Assembly (NCBI GenBank): GCA_020698575.1
Contig: CM036252.1
Span: 1,212,808-1,276,807, forward strand
Source of the DNA: Bostrychus sinensis
Taxonomy: Eukaryota; Chordata; Actinopteri; Gobiiformes; Eleotridae
Length of the DNA: 64,000 nucleotides
Direction: 5' to 3'
Made by a program: the position numbers and the translations under genes
Notes under the pieces: generated by a model
The model's input: only the letters and a program-made list of their open reading frames with translations
The model's database searches: none
What the model was told of the DNA's origin: nothing
Part shown: piece by piece, positions 1 through 10,700 of the stretch
Layout: every line of letters begins with the position of its first letter
Numbering within the stretch: position 1 is the stretch's first letter

Positions 1-297
1 GTGTGTCTGTGTGTGTGTGTTTGTGTGTGTCTGTGTGTGTGTGTCTGTGTGTGTTTGTGTGTCTGTGTGTGTGTGTTTGTGTGTGTCTGTGTGTGTGTGT
101 CTGTGTGTTTGTGTGTGTCTGTGTGTGTGTGTGTGTGTGTCTGTCTGTGTGTGTGTGTGTGTGTGTGTCTGTGTGTGTCTGTGTGTGTGTGTGTGTGTCT
201 GTGTGTGTGTGTCTGTGAGTGTGTGTCTGTGTGTGTGTGTCTGTGTGTGTGAGTGTGTGTGTGTCTGTGTGAGTGTGTGTGTGTCTGTGTGACTTTG
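1..297. repeat. TG-rich microsatellite
   Basis: The window opens inside an imperfect (TG)n tract broken regularly by TCTG, TTTG and GAGTG variants. Open frames of Cys/Val through it are artefacts. It continues beyond the left edge, so its full length is unknown. Confidence 0.95.
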
Positions 298-1059
298 TGT
301 CTATTTGTTTACATAATGTTGTACTTTATGTTATTCCTCTTTAAATGTAAATAAAATAAATAAATAAAATAAGTTGATTTTAAAAACGCACCTGAATAGT
401 TTTGTATTTTATGATTTTCAGATGAATAAATGACCTGCTGTGGGAGGTTTGTGTCTGGTCACAGCCTGAGGTTCAGTTTTGTGCAGCGTCCCACAGAGAG
501 CTCTGGGGACAGAGACACAGTTTATCTCTGACTCTGGATCAGGTTCAGTCTCAGAGTCATTTATGGTCACATTTCTGTCTCACTCGCTTCTCTGTAAATG
601 TCTTTCATTCTTGTTCCACTGAGTCTCATCATGTTCTCACAGCTTTATCACAACCAACAACTCTCATCTGTGGATAAACAACATGTAACCTTAACTAAAC
701 CTGTCATTAATGCTGTTGTTGGTTTAAGTGAAACGTATTTTCCTGAGCTTCTCCGCGGCTGTAGATAAAAAAATGATCCATTATTACAAAGCGGAACTGA
801 GCAACCTTCACTGCTGACTCTAACAAATCAAAGTGCGGTGATAAACTCCAGACTAACGCGGTCCAATCTGGAGTTAAACACAAAGGTTAGGTTTTTCCGA
901 GGGAGGTTCGCTGAACAAAACAAAACAAAGGTCAGTAAAGTTCACCAAACTGCGCCAGGCGCCGCTGGAGCTCACGGTTTTCATTCAAGTCTGCGACGAG
1001 AGAGAAATAACAAATAAAAAGCTTTAATCTGCAGAGAAACGTGGTTGTTTTTGGTAAAA
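298..1059. other. Unique sequence, probable znhit1 intron 1
   Basis: Mostly non-repetitive AT-leaning sequence downstream (minus sense) of the probable znhit1 first exon. I searched by eye for a second znhit1 exon and found none, so the rest of that gene should lie left of the window. No other gene is supported here. Confidence 0.5.
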
Positions 1060-1064
1060 CTCAC

Positions 1065-1089
1065 CGGAGGTCTTCTTCTCCAGAACCAT
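1065..1089 (-). CDS. znhit1: Probable first coding exon of znhit1 (partial gene)
   Basis: On the minus strand an ATG in a good context (gcgccATGG) opens eight codons, MVLEKKTS, plus one G before a consensus donor (GTGAGT). Mammalian ZNHIT1 starts MVEKKTSV, and the unpaired final G fits the next codon being valine. ZNHIT1 is a zinc-finger HIT protein of the SRCAP/SWR1 complex that deposits histone H2A.Z. Support comes from context: ZNHIT1 neighbours PLOD3 in human, and plod3 is the next gene here. The remaining exons are outside the window. The call rests on only eight residues plus donor phase and synteny, so it is moderately secure. Confidence 0.6.
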
Positions 1090-1130
1090 GGCGCCGGGCT
1101 GCGTCACTTCCGGTGTACGGCGGCCGCGCA
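1090..1130 (-). promoter_or_regulatory. ETS-type promoter of znhit1
   Basis: Directly upstream of the minus-strand ATG is ACCGGAAGTG (1105-1114, minus sense), a full ETS/GABP consensus, in a GC-rich CpG context without a TATA box. This is typical of housekeeping promoters with short 5' UTRs. The transcription start is inferred, not seen. Confidence 0.5.
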
Positions 1131-1360
1131 CGGACAAACGAGACAAAAAGCGCAGCAGGATTTACCGCCTCAGAGAAAGAAACACTGCCAGTAACATTAT
1201 TAACTTTCAGAGGAAGGTTTGGCTCGGAATTAAGTTTGATGAACGTCCACAGGTCACCAGATCCTTTATATTCTACTTCTGAGCCATAATAATCTCACTT
1301 TTTATTATTTTTATTTTGTTCACAATCACAAAAAACTGAACTAACCACAGGCCTTAGTTC

Positions 1361-1619
1361 GGGACAGCAGTAGCTCAGTAGGTAGAGCCGTTCGCACACC
1401 AACACGAGGTTGGCGGTTCGATCCCTGATACTGACAGGGCATACTGTTGTTGTGTCCTTGGGCAAGACACTTCTCCCATCCTGTGTGAAAGTGTGTTTGA
1501 TGCTGGTGGAGAGGCCGTATGCACAGAATGGCTGCCACACTGGCGTCAGTCTGCCCCGGAGTGAACAAAGAGCTGCAGTATATAAGGCCAATGCATTATT
1601 ATTATTATTATTATTATTA
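1361..1619 (+). mobile_element. tRNA-derived SINE
   Basis: The head carries a pol III A box (TAGCTCAGTAGG from 1371) and a B box (GGTTCGATCCC, about 1415-1425). The body has the teleost SINE segment TGTCCTTGGGCAAGACACTT. The tail is LINE-like (GCAGTATATAAGGCC) followed by an (ATT)n run ending at 1619. It is non-coding. The exact family (V-SINE-like) is an inference from remembered body sequence. Confidence 0.75.
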
Positions 1620-1819
1620 GATCAGGAGTCAGCTCAGGGATTAAACCCGCAACCTCCTCGCTAAGCAGAGTGAGCACTGACCACTGGAGGACAGTAACGA
1701 GATATTTTTACTCGAGTAACTTACTACTTTACTTAAGTAATTTTTAAAAAGAAAAGTATTTTCTGAGTACATTTTGTAGAAGATTCTTTTCCTTGAGTAA
1801 AACTTCACATTGTCTCTGG

Positions 1820-2237
1820 CAGCCGTTCCCAAAGTCAGGACGGTCGTGGCCCTCCTTAAATTTCCAAAAATCCCGATACGATAAAACTTCTCTCTGTGCA
1901 AAAAACTCTGCCGTGTTTTTCTCCAGGTGTTTTTTTATAAAAACATTACAAAAACACTGATTATTGACTAAAAGATGTTTTATAGTAATGTTTTAAAACA
2001 AGTATACAACTGTAATTAATTTCAAATGTTTTTTATGTACTTTATGTTTTTATTATTATTATTTTTTTTTTTTATTTTTTTTTTTTATGAACCAAAACCA
2101 TGTGTCTGAAATAATAACAATAAAAATAAATAAATAAAAATTAAAATTGAAATTAAATATAGACAGCCTCTGGAGACCCCCCTGTAGTACCTTCGCAGAC
2201 CCCCAGGGGGCCCCGGACCCCACTTTGGGACCCACTG
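1820..2237. mobile_element. Short non-autonomous hAT element
   Basis: The ends are imperfect inverted repeats beginning CAGCCGTTCCCAAAGT on the left and CAGTGGGTCCCAAAGT (minus sense) on the right, the usual hAT terminus. Flanking 8-mers GTCTCTGG and GTCTAAGG match at six of eight positions, as expected for an old 8-bp target duplication. The interior is AT-rich and non-coding. Confidence 0.55.
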
Positions 2238-2254
2238 GTCTAAGGAAGTAAAAC

Positions 2255-2954
2255 TACACTCAAGGAAAAAAGAAACGCACCACTGCTTTTTTACCACATT
2301 TTTGTTTGGTTTCTTTTTTTGATGGAAATATTCCATGTGCACATCAACCATAAACCTGTCCCTGAGATTCAGACCCAGTTAATCAATGCTTATGACAGTT
2401 TCAATAACAATAACATGACCAAACAATAATAATGCAGCAGTTGTGACATGTGGTCGACCAGATGTGGGACGGTCATTGGAGGATCCAGTGCCAGATGTGG
2501 GACGGTCATTGGAGGATCCAGTGGTGTGGAAACGCTCAGCGAGGCGTACAACAGTAGAGTGATGGACTCCAAACTCCTGGCTACAGCCGTGTGCTCCTTC
2601 AGCTTGAAGCAGGCCAATGGCTGCCAATCTCTCTCTGGTTGCAGGAGTCGTGGCATTGGGAACAAATGTGCTTTTTTTTTCCATTTTGGTGTCTTTTTAT
2701 AGGGAATGGTTGTGCACAATTGAGGACAGGTCCAATTCATCTCTGAGTTTTACTCCTGACCCAGACAGAGGTGATTAATACAAAAATACAGTTGTTATTG
2801 CTCATCAAAATCAATCAACCAGAACCAGGAAAACAGTCATTTCATTTTGACTCAGAATAGAACTAAACTCATTGTAGTCTGTCATTTTTCACTGGCTCTA
2901 ATAATTTTTGACAAATTGAGAAAATGAAAGTGGTTTCTTTTTTCCTTGAGTGTA
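2255..2954 (-). mobile_element. Tc1/mariner element, internally deleted
   Basis: Perfect 20-bp terminal inverted repeats (CACTCAAGGAAAAAAGAAAC at 2257-2276 and its complement ending at 2952) are flanked by TA dinucleotides, the Tc1/mariner target. A minus-strand frame (about 2440-2684) keeps part of the transposase helix-turn-helix region, with residues such as TPATRERLAAIGLLQ and a GRPHVTTAA motif. The catalytic DDE region is missing. A segment of about 33 bp around 2459-2524 is duplicated in tandem. The copy is inactive. Confidence 0.8.
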
Positions 2955-3369
2955 TTTTTTCCTCTGTGGTGCAGTGGGAAGCGTCTGACTGTGAGCAGAA
3001 GGTTCTGGGTTCAAAACTCAAGGAAGAAGTAAAAGAAGGAGAATAATTTTCAAAACATTCAAATGTTTGTTGGGTACTTTTACTTCAACTTCAGTAATAT
3101 TATTTTTTGAAGTAACAGTACTTTTACTCTGCCACCGAGAGCTGGTCCTGAGTCAGAGTCAGCGAGTTTCATCCACAAAGCAAAATAATGACCTGGTAAC
3201 TTTTATTTTTCACTTTAACAAAGATGTTTCTTAGAGAATATATTTTGCAGGCATCTTTAGTAAATGTCCTCTCGCCTCGTGAACGTGAAGTCAGTTGTTG
3301 GCGTGAGACTCTGGCAGGTCCCTCCCCGTCCTTTGGTCCATTTCCAGCGATTTGTCGCCGCTCTGGGAT

Positions 3370-3703
3370 TAACAATAATAATAATAATAATAATACATCA
3401 ATTTTATACAGCGCTTTTCACACAACTCAAAGTTGCTTTACAATTTTTTGATCTATTATTCATTCACCTTACACTCGGTGGTGGTGAACTTCTGTAGCCA
3501 CAGCTGCCCTGGGGCAGACTGACGGAAGCGTGGCTGCCAATCTGCGCCAGTGGCCACCACCAAACACAGCCACACTGACACATTCACACAGGTAAGGTGG
3601 GTGAAGTGTCTTGCCCAGGGACACGACGACATGATGCGCTTCAGATGGGATTTGAACCGGCGACCCTCTGGTTGCTGGGCGAATGCTTAACCCACTGCGC
3701 CCC
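3370..3703 (-). mobile_element. tRNA-derived SINE, minus orientation
   Basis: In minus sense it starts GGGGCGCAGTGGGTTAAGC (A-box region), followed by a B box CCGGTTCAAATCCC, then the conserved SINE body with GTGTCCCTGGGCAAGACACT. It ends in a LINE-like tail (AAAGCGCTGTATAAAATTG) and (TTA)n. It lies between znhit1 and the plod3 3' end. Confidence 0.75.
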
Positions 3704-3953
3704 AAATTATTAACGTGGATTAACTTGGGTCAAATAACAGTTTCTTGGTCGAGTTCAGCACCGCCAACGTTCAGCTGCTTACAGAAGAAAACACGGTGAT
3801 TCTTTTTGTGGTTCGGCCGCGCCACTGCCGTCAGGTTGTAAGTTTTGCTCCAGATGCCCTTCCTGCCGAACCCTCCCGTCTCTCTTCACCTCCTGCTTTT
3901 ATTTAACCCAGAACTTTACAGAAACACAACCGAGAGAAGTTTTTACACCAAAC

Positions 3954-3959
3954 TTTATT
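3954..3959 (-). terminator. plod3: plod3 polyadenylation signal
   Basis: AATAAA on the minus strand, about 800 nt after the plod3 stop codon. The intervening 3960-4752 is AT-rich, non-repetitive and has no other gene, consistent with the plod3 3' UTR. Other candidate signals nearby cannot be excluded. Confidence 0.55.
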
Positions 3960-4752
3960 TAAAAATAACTTAACGCAGTTTGTACAAAAACACAAACACT
4001 CAGAGTTTTTTAAATAAAGACAAAAAACTGGGAAAAAGCAGGATTAAAACACAGCTCAGAAACATTTCAAATACACTGCTCTAATAAAAACATCTACTTT
4101 CAAATCTAACGTCTCGGTCTCTGTGCATAGATCGATGAGAGTAAGGCCAACGGTGACGCGTTTGGGACAAAAAACATGAATCAACAGCTTTTTAAAGATA
4201 AAAGAGGTTAAAAAATCAAACTCTACAGCTCTGTTTACACAAAAACACCTCAGAATTCTGTTAAAATGCCCCATGGAAACTCGTAACCAGAGTAAAACCT
4301 GCTGCATCTGTGAGCATTAAACTCTCTCTGATTTTATAACAATTAATCCTTTAGTACATAATTCTGATTAAAACAACAAAGGAATGAGCTGAAGCTGAGA
4401 ACGGCAACAGTTTAAGGTTTAAGCTGTTTTTTCTTTGCGTTTCCTATGAATTTTTTGGGTTTGGGTGGTCATTTTGGGAAATAATTTGCTAAGGATTTAA
4501 TAAAAAAAAAAAAAAAAGTAATGGTTAAAGACTTTTTCAGTCAATTACACAAAAAAACAACAACATGTATTTCCTGAATAATTCTAAAAATAAAATCCTT
4601 ATTTTGAAAAGTCACATCTGTGGAAAAATACGTCTCTAAAAATCTGAACCGTAGTCCTTCAGGTTCTGTTCATCCTGAGAGAGAAACTCAGGATCCTGGA
4701 CCAATCAAAGTCCGGTGATTGGTCCTGGTTCAGTCCTGGTCCTGGTCCTGGT

Positions 4753-7700
4753 CTAGGGGTCGACGAAGGACACCATGATGTAGCGGGTGCCCTGGGTCAC
4801 CGGGAGGCCCTCGTGGTAGTGGGTGAGGCGTCCCGGGTGCATGAAGGACCAGCCTTTCCTGGGAGACTCCACCTTACAGTCGTACCTCAGGAACCGGCAG
4901 CCCCCGCCCTGGGACAGAGACCGGGACCAGACAGAGACCGGGTTAGAACCGGGTCTGAGACAGAGACCGGGTTAGAACCGGGTCTGAGAGAGACAGAGAC
5001 CGGGTTAGAACCGGGTCTGAGAGAGACAGAGACCGGGTTAGAACCGGGTCTGAGAGAGACAGAGACCGGGTTAGAACCGGGTCTGAGAGAGACAGAGACC
5101 GGGTTAGAACCGGGTCTGAGAGAGACAGAGACCGGGTTAGAACCGGGTCTGAGAGAGACAGAGACCGGGTTAGAACCGGGTCTGAGAGAGACAGAGACCG
5201 GGTTAGAACCGGGTCTGAGAGAGACAGAGACCGGGTTAGAACCGGGTCTGAGAGAGACAGAGACCGGGTTAGAACCGGGTCTGAGAGAGACAGAGACCGG
5301 GTTAGAACCGGGTCTGAGAGAGACAGAGACCGGGTTAGAACCGGGTCTGAGAGAGACAGAGACCGGGTTAGAACCGGGTCTGAGAGAGACAGAGACCGGG
5401 TTAGAACCGGGTCTGAGAGAGACAGAGACCGGGTTAGAACCGGGTCTGAGAGAGACAGAGACCGGGTTAGAACCGGGTCTGAGAGAGACAGAGACCGGGT
5501 TAGAACCGGGTCTGAGAGAGACAGAGACCGGGTTAGAACCGGGTCTGAGAGAGACAGAGACCGGGTTAGAACCGGGTCTGAGACAGAGACCGGGTTAGAA
5601 CCGGGTCTGAGACAGAGACCGGGTTAGAACTGAACCAGAGATAAACCTGGAGGGACGGGAGGAGCGCCTCCTCCCGTCCCGCGGGGGGGGCGCCTCCTCC
5701 CGTCCCGCGGGGGGAGCGCCTCCTCCCGTCCTGCAGGGGGCGTACCTGGTAGTCGATGTTCTTGCGGTTCAGGGCGATGTTGATGGTGAAGGTGGAGGAG
5801 TCGTGGTGAGGTCTGAGGGACGGCTGCTCGTCGGGACGATACCGGACCACGAAGTTCATGATGGCCTGGGCCTGGGACAGAGACCGGGACCGGGTTACAG
5901 CTCGAGACCAAACCTGGTTCTGACATTTACCACACGCAGCTGGGGCCACACCACACAACTTTTCCAGTCGTTACAGATTTTGAAAAGTCCAGGAGCACAC
6001 ACTGCCGTGGTTTCAGAGTTCTTTTTTAACGACTGCACCAGAGCTTTTTAAACTGGACACAACGCGTTTGAATAAAAACAGAAACAGTTTTTTTTGTGGC
6101 ATAATAATAAATAAATTGTTACTAAATAATCCACAGTAATATCACTGTTAGCTGACCTTAGCTCGTACAGACGACAGCTTCCCCTCGTAACAAAGCAAAC
6201 AGCTGCTTTTTATTAAGTCTGTTTTAATGAATAACCTCACAATTCATGTTAAATAAAAACACATTAAACACACATTAAATACTTTCCATGTCTGATGGCT
6301 TTATTACTAATGTTCACAATCAGCAGACTGTGGTGAACTTTCTTTTCTACGTACGCCAGAGTCACGTGATCCACCGAGAGTCTGCTTTAAAATTCAAACA
6401 TGTCAGGTCTGGGACTGAGGTCAGGTCGAGTCTCTGCGCCGCCGACTCCAGTCTTTAAACCTCACACACAGAGCAGACTGGGCCGGACTCCCCGAGACTA
6501 GAGCAGACTCCCCGAGACTAGAGCAGACTCCCCGAGACTAGAGCAGACTCCCCGAGACTAGAGCAGACTCCCCGAGACTAGAGCAGACTGGGCCGGACTC
6601 CCCGAGACTAGAGCAGACTCCCCGAGACTAGAGCAGACTGGGCCGGACTCCCCGAGACTAGAGCAGACTGGGCCGGACTCCCCGAGACTAGAGCAGACTC
6701 CCCGAGACTAGAGCAGACTGGGACAGACTCCCCGAGACTAGAGCAGACTGGGACAGACTCCCCGAGACTAGAGCAGACTGGGACAGACTCCCCGAGACTA
6801 GAGCAGACTGGGACAGACTCCCCGAGACTAGAGCAGACTGGGACAGGCTCCTGTGTCCCCAGCTTAACACACTGTTTCTGTACAACTAGTTCTGAGTTAG
6901 ACCTAGTTTAGTCCTGGCCTAGTCCTGGCCTAGTCCTGGCCTAGTCCTGGCCAGGACTGGACCAGTCCCGGTCCAGTCCCGGTCCAGTCCCGGTCCAGTC
7001 CCGGTCCAGTCCCGGTCCAGTCCCGGTCCAGTCCCGGTCCAGTCCAGGTCCAGTCCAGGTCCAGTCCAGGTCCAGTCCCGGTCCAGTCCCGGTCCCGGTC
7101 CAGTCCAGGTCCAGTCCAGGTCCAGTCCCGGTCCAGGTCCAGTACCTTGGGGTAGTATCCAGGGTAGAGCTTCTCTGTGACTGGAGTGATGTATTCTTTG
7201 AGGAACTTGAGCCACTCTTTCTCGAAGCCGATCTGGTTCATGTGGATGTCCACAGTCGGGACGTTCTCATATCCTCCGGCCAGACGCTCGTCCTGACCAA
7301 TCAGAGAGCAGGAGAGAGGCAGGAGACCAATCAGAGAGCAGGAGAGAGGCAGGAGACCAATCAGAGAGCAGCAGAGAGGCAGGAGACCAATCAGAGAGCA
7401 GGAGAGAGGCAGGAGACCAATCAGAGAGCAGGAGAGAGGCAGGAGACCAATCAGAGAGCAGCAGAGAGGCAGGAGACCAATCAGAGAGCAGGACAGGGAC
7501 AGGAGACCAATCAGAGAGCAGGACAGGGACAGGAGACCAATCAGAGAGCAGGAGAGGGACAGGAGGCCAATCAGAGAGCAGGAGAGGGACAGGAGGCCAA
7601 TCAGAGAGCAGGACAGGGACAGGAGGCCAATCAGAGAGCAGGAGAGAGGCAGGAGACCAATCAGAGAGCAGGAGAGAGGCAGGAGACCAATCAGAGAGCA

Positions 7701-10700
7701 GGAGAGAGGCAGGAGACCAATCAGAGAGCAGGACAGGGACAGGAGACCAATCAGAGAGCAGGAGAGGGACAGGAGGCCAATCAGAGAGCAGGACAGGGAC
7801 AGGAGACCAATCAGAGAGCAGGAGAGGGACAGGAGGCCAATCAGAGAGCAGGACAGGGACAGGAGACCAATCAGAGAGCAGGAGAGAGGCAGGAGACCAA
7901 TCAGAGAGCAGGAGAGAGGCAGGAGACCAATCAGAGAGCAGGAGAGAGGCAGGAGACCAATCAGAGAGCAGGAGAGAGGCAGGAGGCCAATCAGAGAGCA
8001 GGACAGGGACAGGAGACCAATCAGAGAGCAGGAGAGAGGCAGGAGACCAATCAGAGAGCAGGAGAGGAACAGGAGGCCAATCAGAGAGCAGGACAGGGAC
8101 AGGAGACCAATCAGAGAGCAGGAGAGGGACAGGAGGCCAATCAGAGAGCAGGACAGGGACAGGAGGCCAATCAGAGAGCAGGACAGGGACAGGAGGCCAA
8201 TCAGAGAGCAGGAGAGGGACAGGAGGCCAATCAGAGAGCAGGAGAGGGACAGGAGGCCAATCAGAGAGCAGGAGAGGGACAGGAGGCCAATCAGAGAGCA
8301 GGAGAGGGACAGGAGGCCAATCAGAGAGCAGGACAGGGACAGGAGACCAATCAGAGAGCAGGAGAGGGACAGGAGGCCAATCAGAGAGCAGGACAGGGAC
8401 AGGAGACCAATCAGAGAGCAGGAGAGAGGCAGGAGACCAATCAGAGAGCAGGAGAGAGGCAGGAGACCAATCAGAGAGCAGGAGAGAGGCAGGAGACCAA
8501 TCAGAGAGCAGGAGAGAGGCAGGAGGCCAATCAGAGAGCAGGACAGGGACAGGAGACCAATCAGAGAGCAGGAGAGAGGCAGGAGACCAATCAGAGAGCA
8601 GGAGAGGAACAGGAGGCCAATCAGAGAGCAGGACAGGGACAGGAGGCCAATCAGAGAGCAGGAGAGGGACAGGAGGCCAATCAGAGAGCAGGAGAGGGAC
8701 AGGAGGCCAATCAGAGAGCAGGACAGGGACAGGAGACCAATCAGAGAGCAGGAGAGAGGCAGGAGACCAATCAGAGAGCAGGAGAGAGGCAGGAGGCCAA
8801 TCAGAGAGTAGGACAGGAGCAGGAGAGAGGCAGGAGACCAATCAGAGAGCAGCAGAGAGGCAGGAGACCAATCAGAGAGCAGGAGAGAGGCAGGAGACCA
8901 ATCAGAGAGCAGCAGAGAGGCAGGAGACCAATCAGAGAGCAGGAGAGAGGCAGGAGGCCAATCAGAGAGCAGGACAGGGACAGGAGACCAATCAGAGAGC
9001 AGCAGAGAGACAGGAGACCAATCAGAGAGCAGGAGAGAGGCAGGAGACCAATCAGAGAGCAGGAGAGAGGCAGGAGACCAATCAGAGAGCAGCAGAGAGA
9101 CAGGAGACCAATCAGAGAGCAGCAGAGAGGCAGGAGACCAATCAGAGAGCAGCAGAGAGGCAGGAGACCAATCAGAGAGCAGGACAGGGACAGGAGACCA
9201 ATCAGAGAGCAGGAGAGGGACAGGAGGCCAATCAGAGAGCAGGACAGGGACAGGAGGCCAATCAGAGAGCAGGAGAGGGACAGGAGGCCAATCAGAGAGC
9301 AGGAGAGGGACAGGAGGCCAATCAGAGAGCAGGAGAGGGACAGGAGGCCAATCAGAGAGCAGGAGAGGGACAGGAGGCCAATCAGAGAGCAGGACAGGGA
9401 CAGGAGACCAATCAGAGAGCAGGAGAGAGGCAGGAGACCAATCAGAGAGCAGGAGAGAGGCAGGAGACCAATCAGAGAGCAGGAGAGAGGCAGGAGACCA
9501 ATCAGAGAGCAGGAGAGAGGCAGGAGGCCAATCAGAGAGCAGGACAGGGACAGGAGACCAATCAGAGAGCAGGAGAGAGGCAGGAGACCAATCAGAGAGC
9601 AGGAGAGGAACAGGAGGCCAATCAGAGAGCAGGACAGGGACAGGAGACCAATCAGAGAGCAGGAGAGGGACAGGAGGCCAATCAGAGAGCAGGACAGGGA
9701 CAGGAGGCCAATCAGAGAGCAGGAGAGGGACAGGAGGCCAATCAGAGAGCAGGAGAGGGACAGGAGGCCAATCAGAGAGCAGGACAGGGACAGGAGACCA
9801 ATCAGAGAGCAGGAGAGAGGCAGGAGGCCAATCAGAGAGTAGGACAGGAGCAGGAGAGAGGCAGGAGACCAATCAGAGAGCAGCAGAGAGGCAGGAGACC
9901 AATCAGAGAGCAGGAGAGAGGCAGGAGACCAATCAGAGAGCAGCAGAGAGGCAGGAGACCAATCAGAGAGCAGGAGAGAGGCAGGAGGCCAATCAGAGAG
10001 CAGGACAGGGACAGGAGACCAATCAGAGAGCAGCAGAGAGACAGGAGACCAATCAGAGAGCAGGAGAGAGGCAGGAGACCAATCAGAGAGCAGGAGAGAG
10101 GCAGGAGACCAATCAGAGAGCAGCAGAGAGACAGGAGACCAATCAGAGAGCAGCAGAGAGGCAGGAGACCAATCAGAGAGTAGGACAGGGACAGGAGACC
10201 AATCAGAGAGCAGCAGAGAGGCAGGAGACCAATCAGAGAGCAGGAGAGAGGCAGGAGACCAATCAGAGAGCAGCAGAGAGACAGGAGACCAATCAGAGAG
10301 CAGGAGAGAGGCAGGAGACCAATCAGAGAGCAGGAGAGAGGCAGGAGACCAATCAGAGAGCAGGAGAGAGGCAGGAGGCCAATCAGAGAGTAGGACAGGA
10401 GCAGGAGAGAGGCAGGAGACCAATCAGAGAGCAGCAGAGAGGCAGGAGACCAATCAGAGAGCAGGAGAGAGGCAGGAGACCAATCAGAGAGCAGCAGAGA
10501 GGCAGGAGACCAATCAGAGAGCAGGAGAGAGGCAGGAGGCCAATCAGAGAGCAGGACAGGGACAGGAGACCAATCAGAGAGCAGCAGAGAGACAGGAGAC
10601 CAATCAGAGAGCAGGAGAGAGGCAGGAGACCAATCAGAGAGCAGGAGAGAGGCAGGAGACCAATCAGAGAGCAGCAGAGAGACAGGAGACCAATCAGAGA

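Larger units (their letters stand above)
1680..3140. mobile_element. Older interspersed repeat split by later insertions
   Basis: At 1700-1815 and again at 3058-3135 there are stretches rich in ACTTTACTTAAGTAA and AGTACTTTTACT words, typical of a common teleost repeat and also seen at 31730-31815 and 33374-33435. The hAT (1820-2237) and Tc1 (2255-2954) insertions lie between the two halves. The class is not determined. Confidence 0.4.

Noticed and set aside
2379..2684. Functional transposase gene
   Set aside because: Only part of the DNA-binding region remains, with a tandem duplication and no catalytic domain.
4813..5598. Plus-strand frame with 11-residue RETETGLEPGL repeats
   Set aside because: Antisense to plod3 exon 19 and the 33-bp intron array; no ATG start and no independent support.
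6930..9872. 980-codon minus-strand frame of SLIGLL repeats (and similar long frames to 11780)
   Set aside because: It is a 30-bp array read in frame, joined to true exon 17. The opposite strand and other frames are open too, and it is intronic in plod3.
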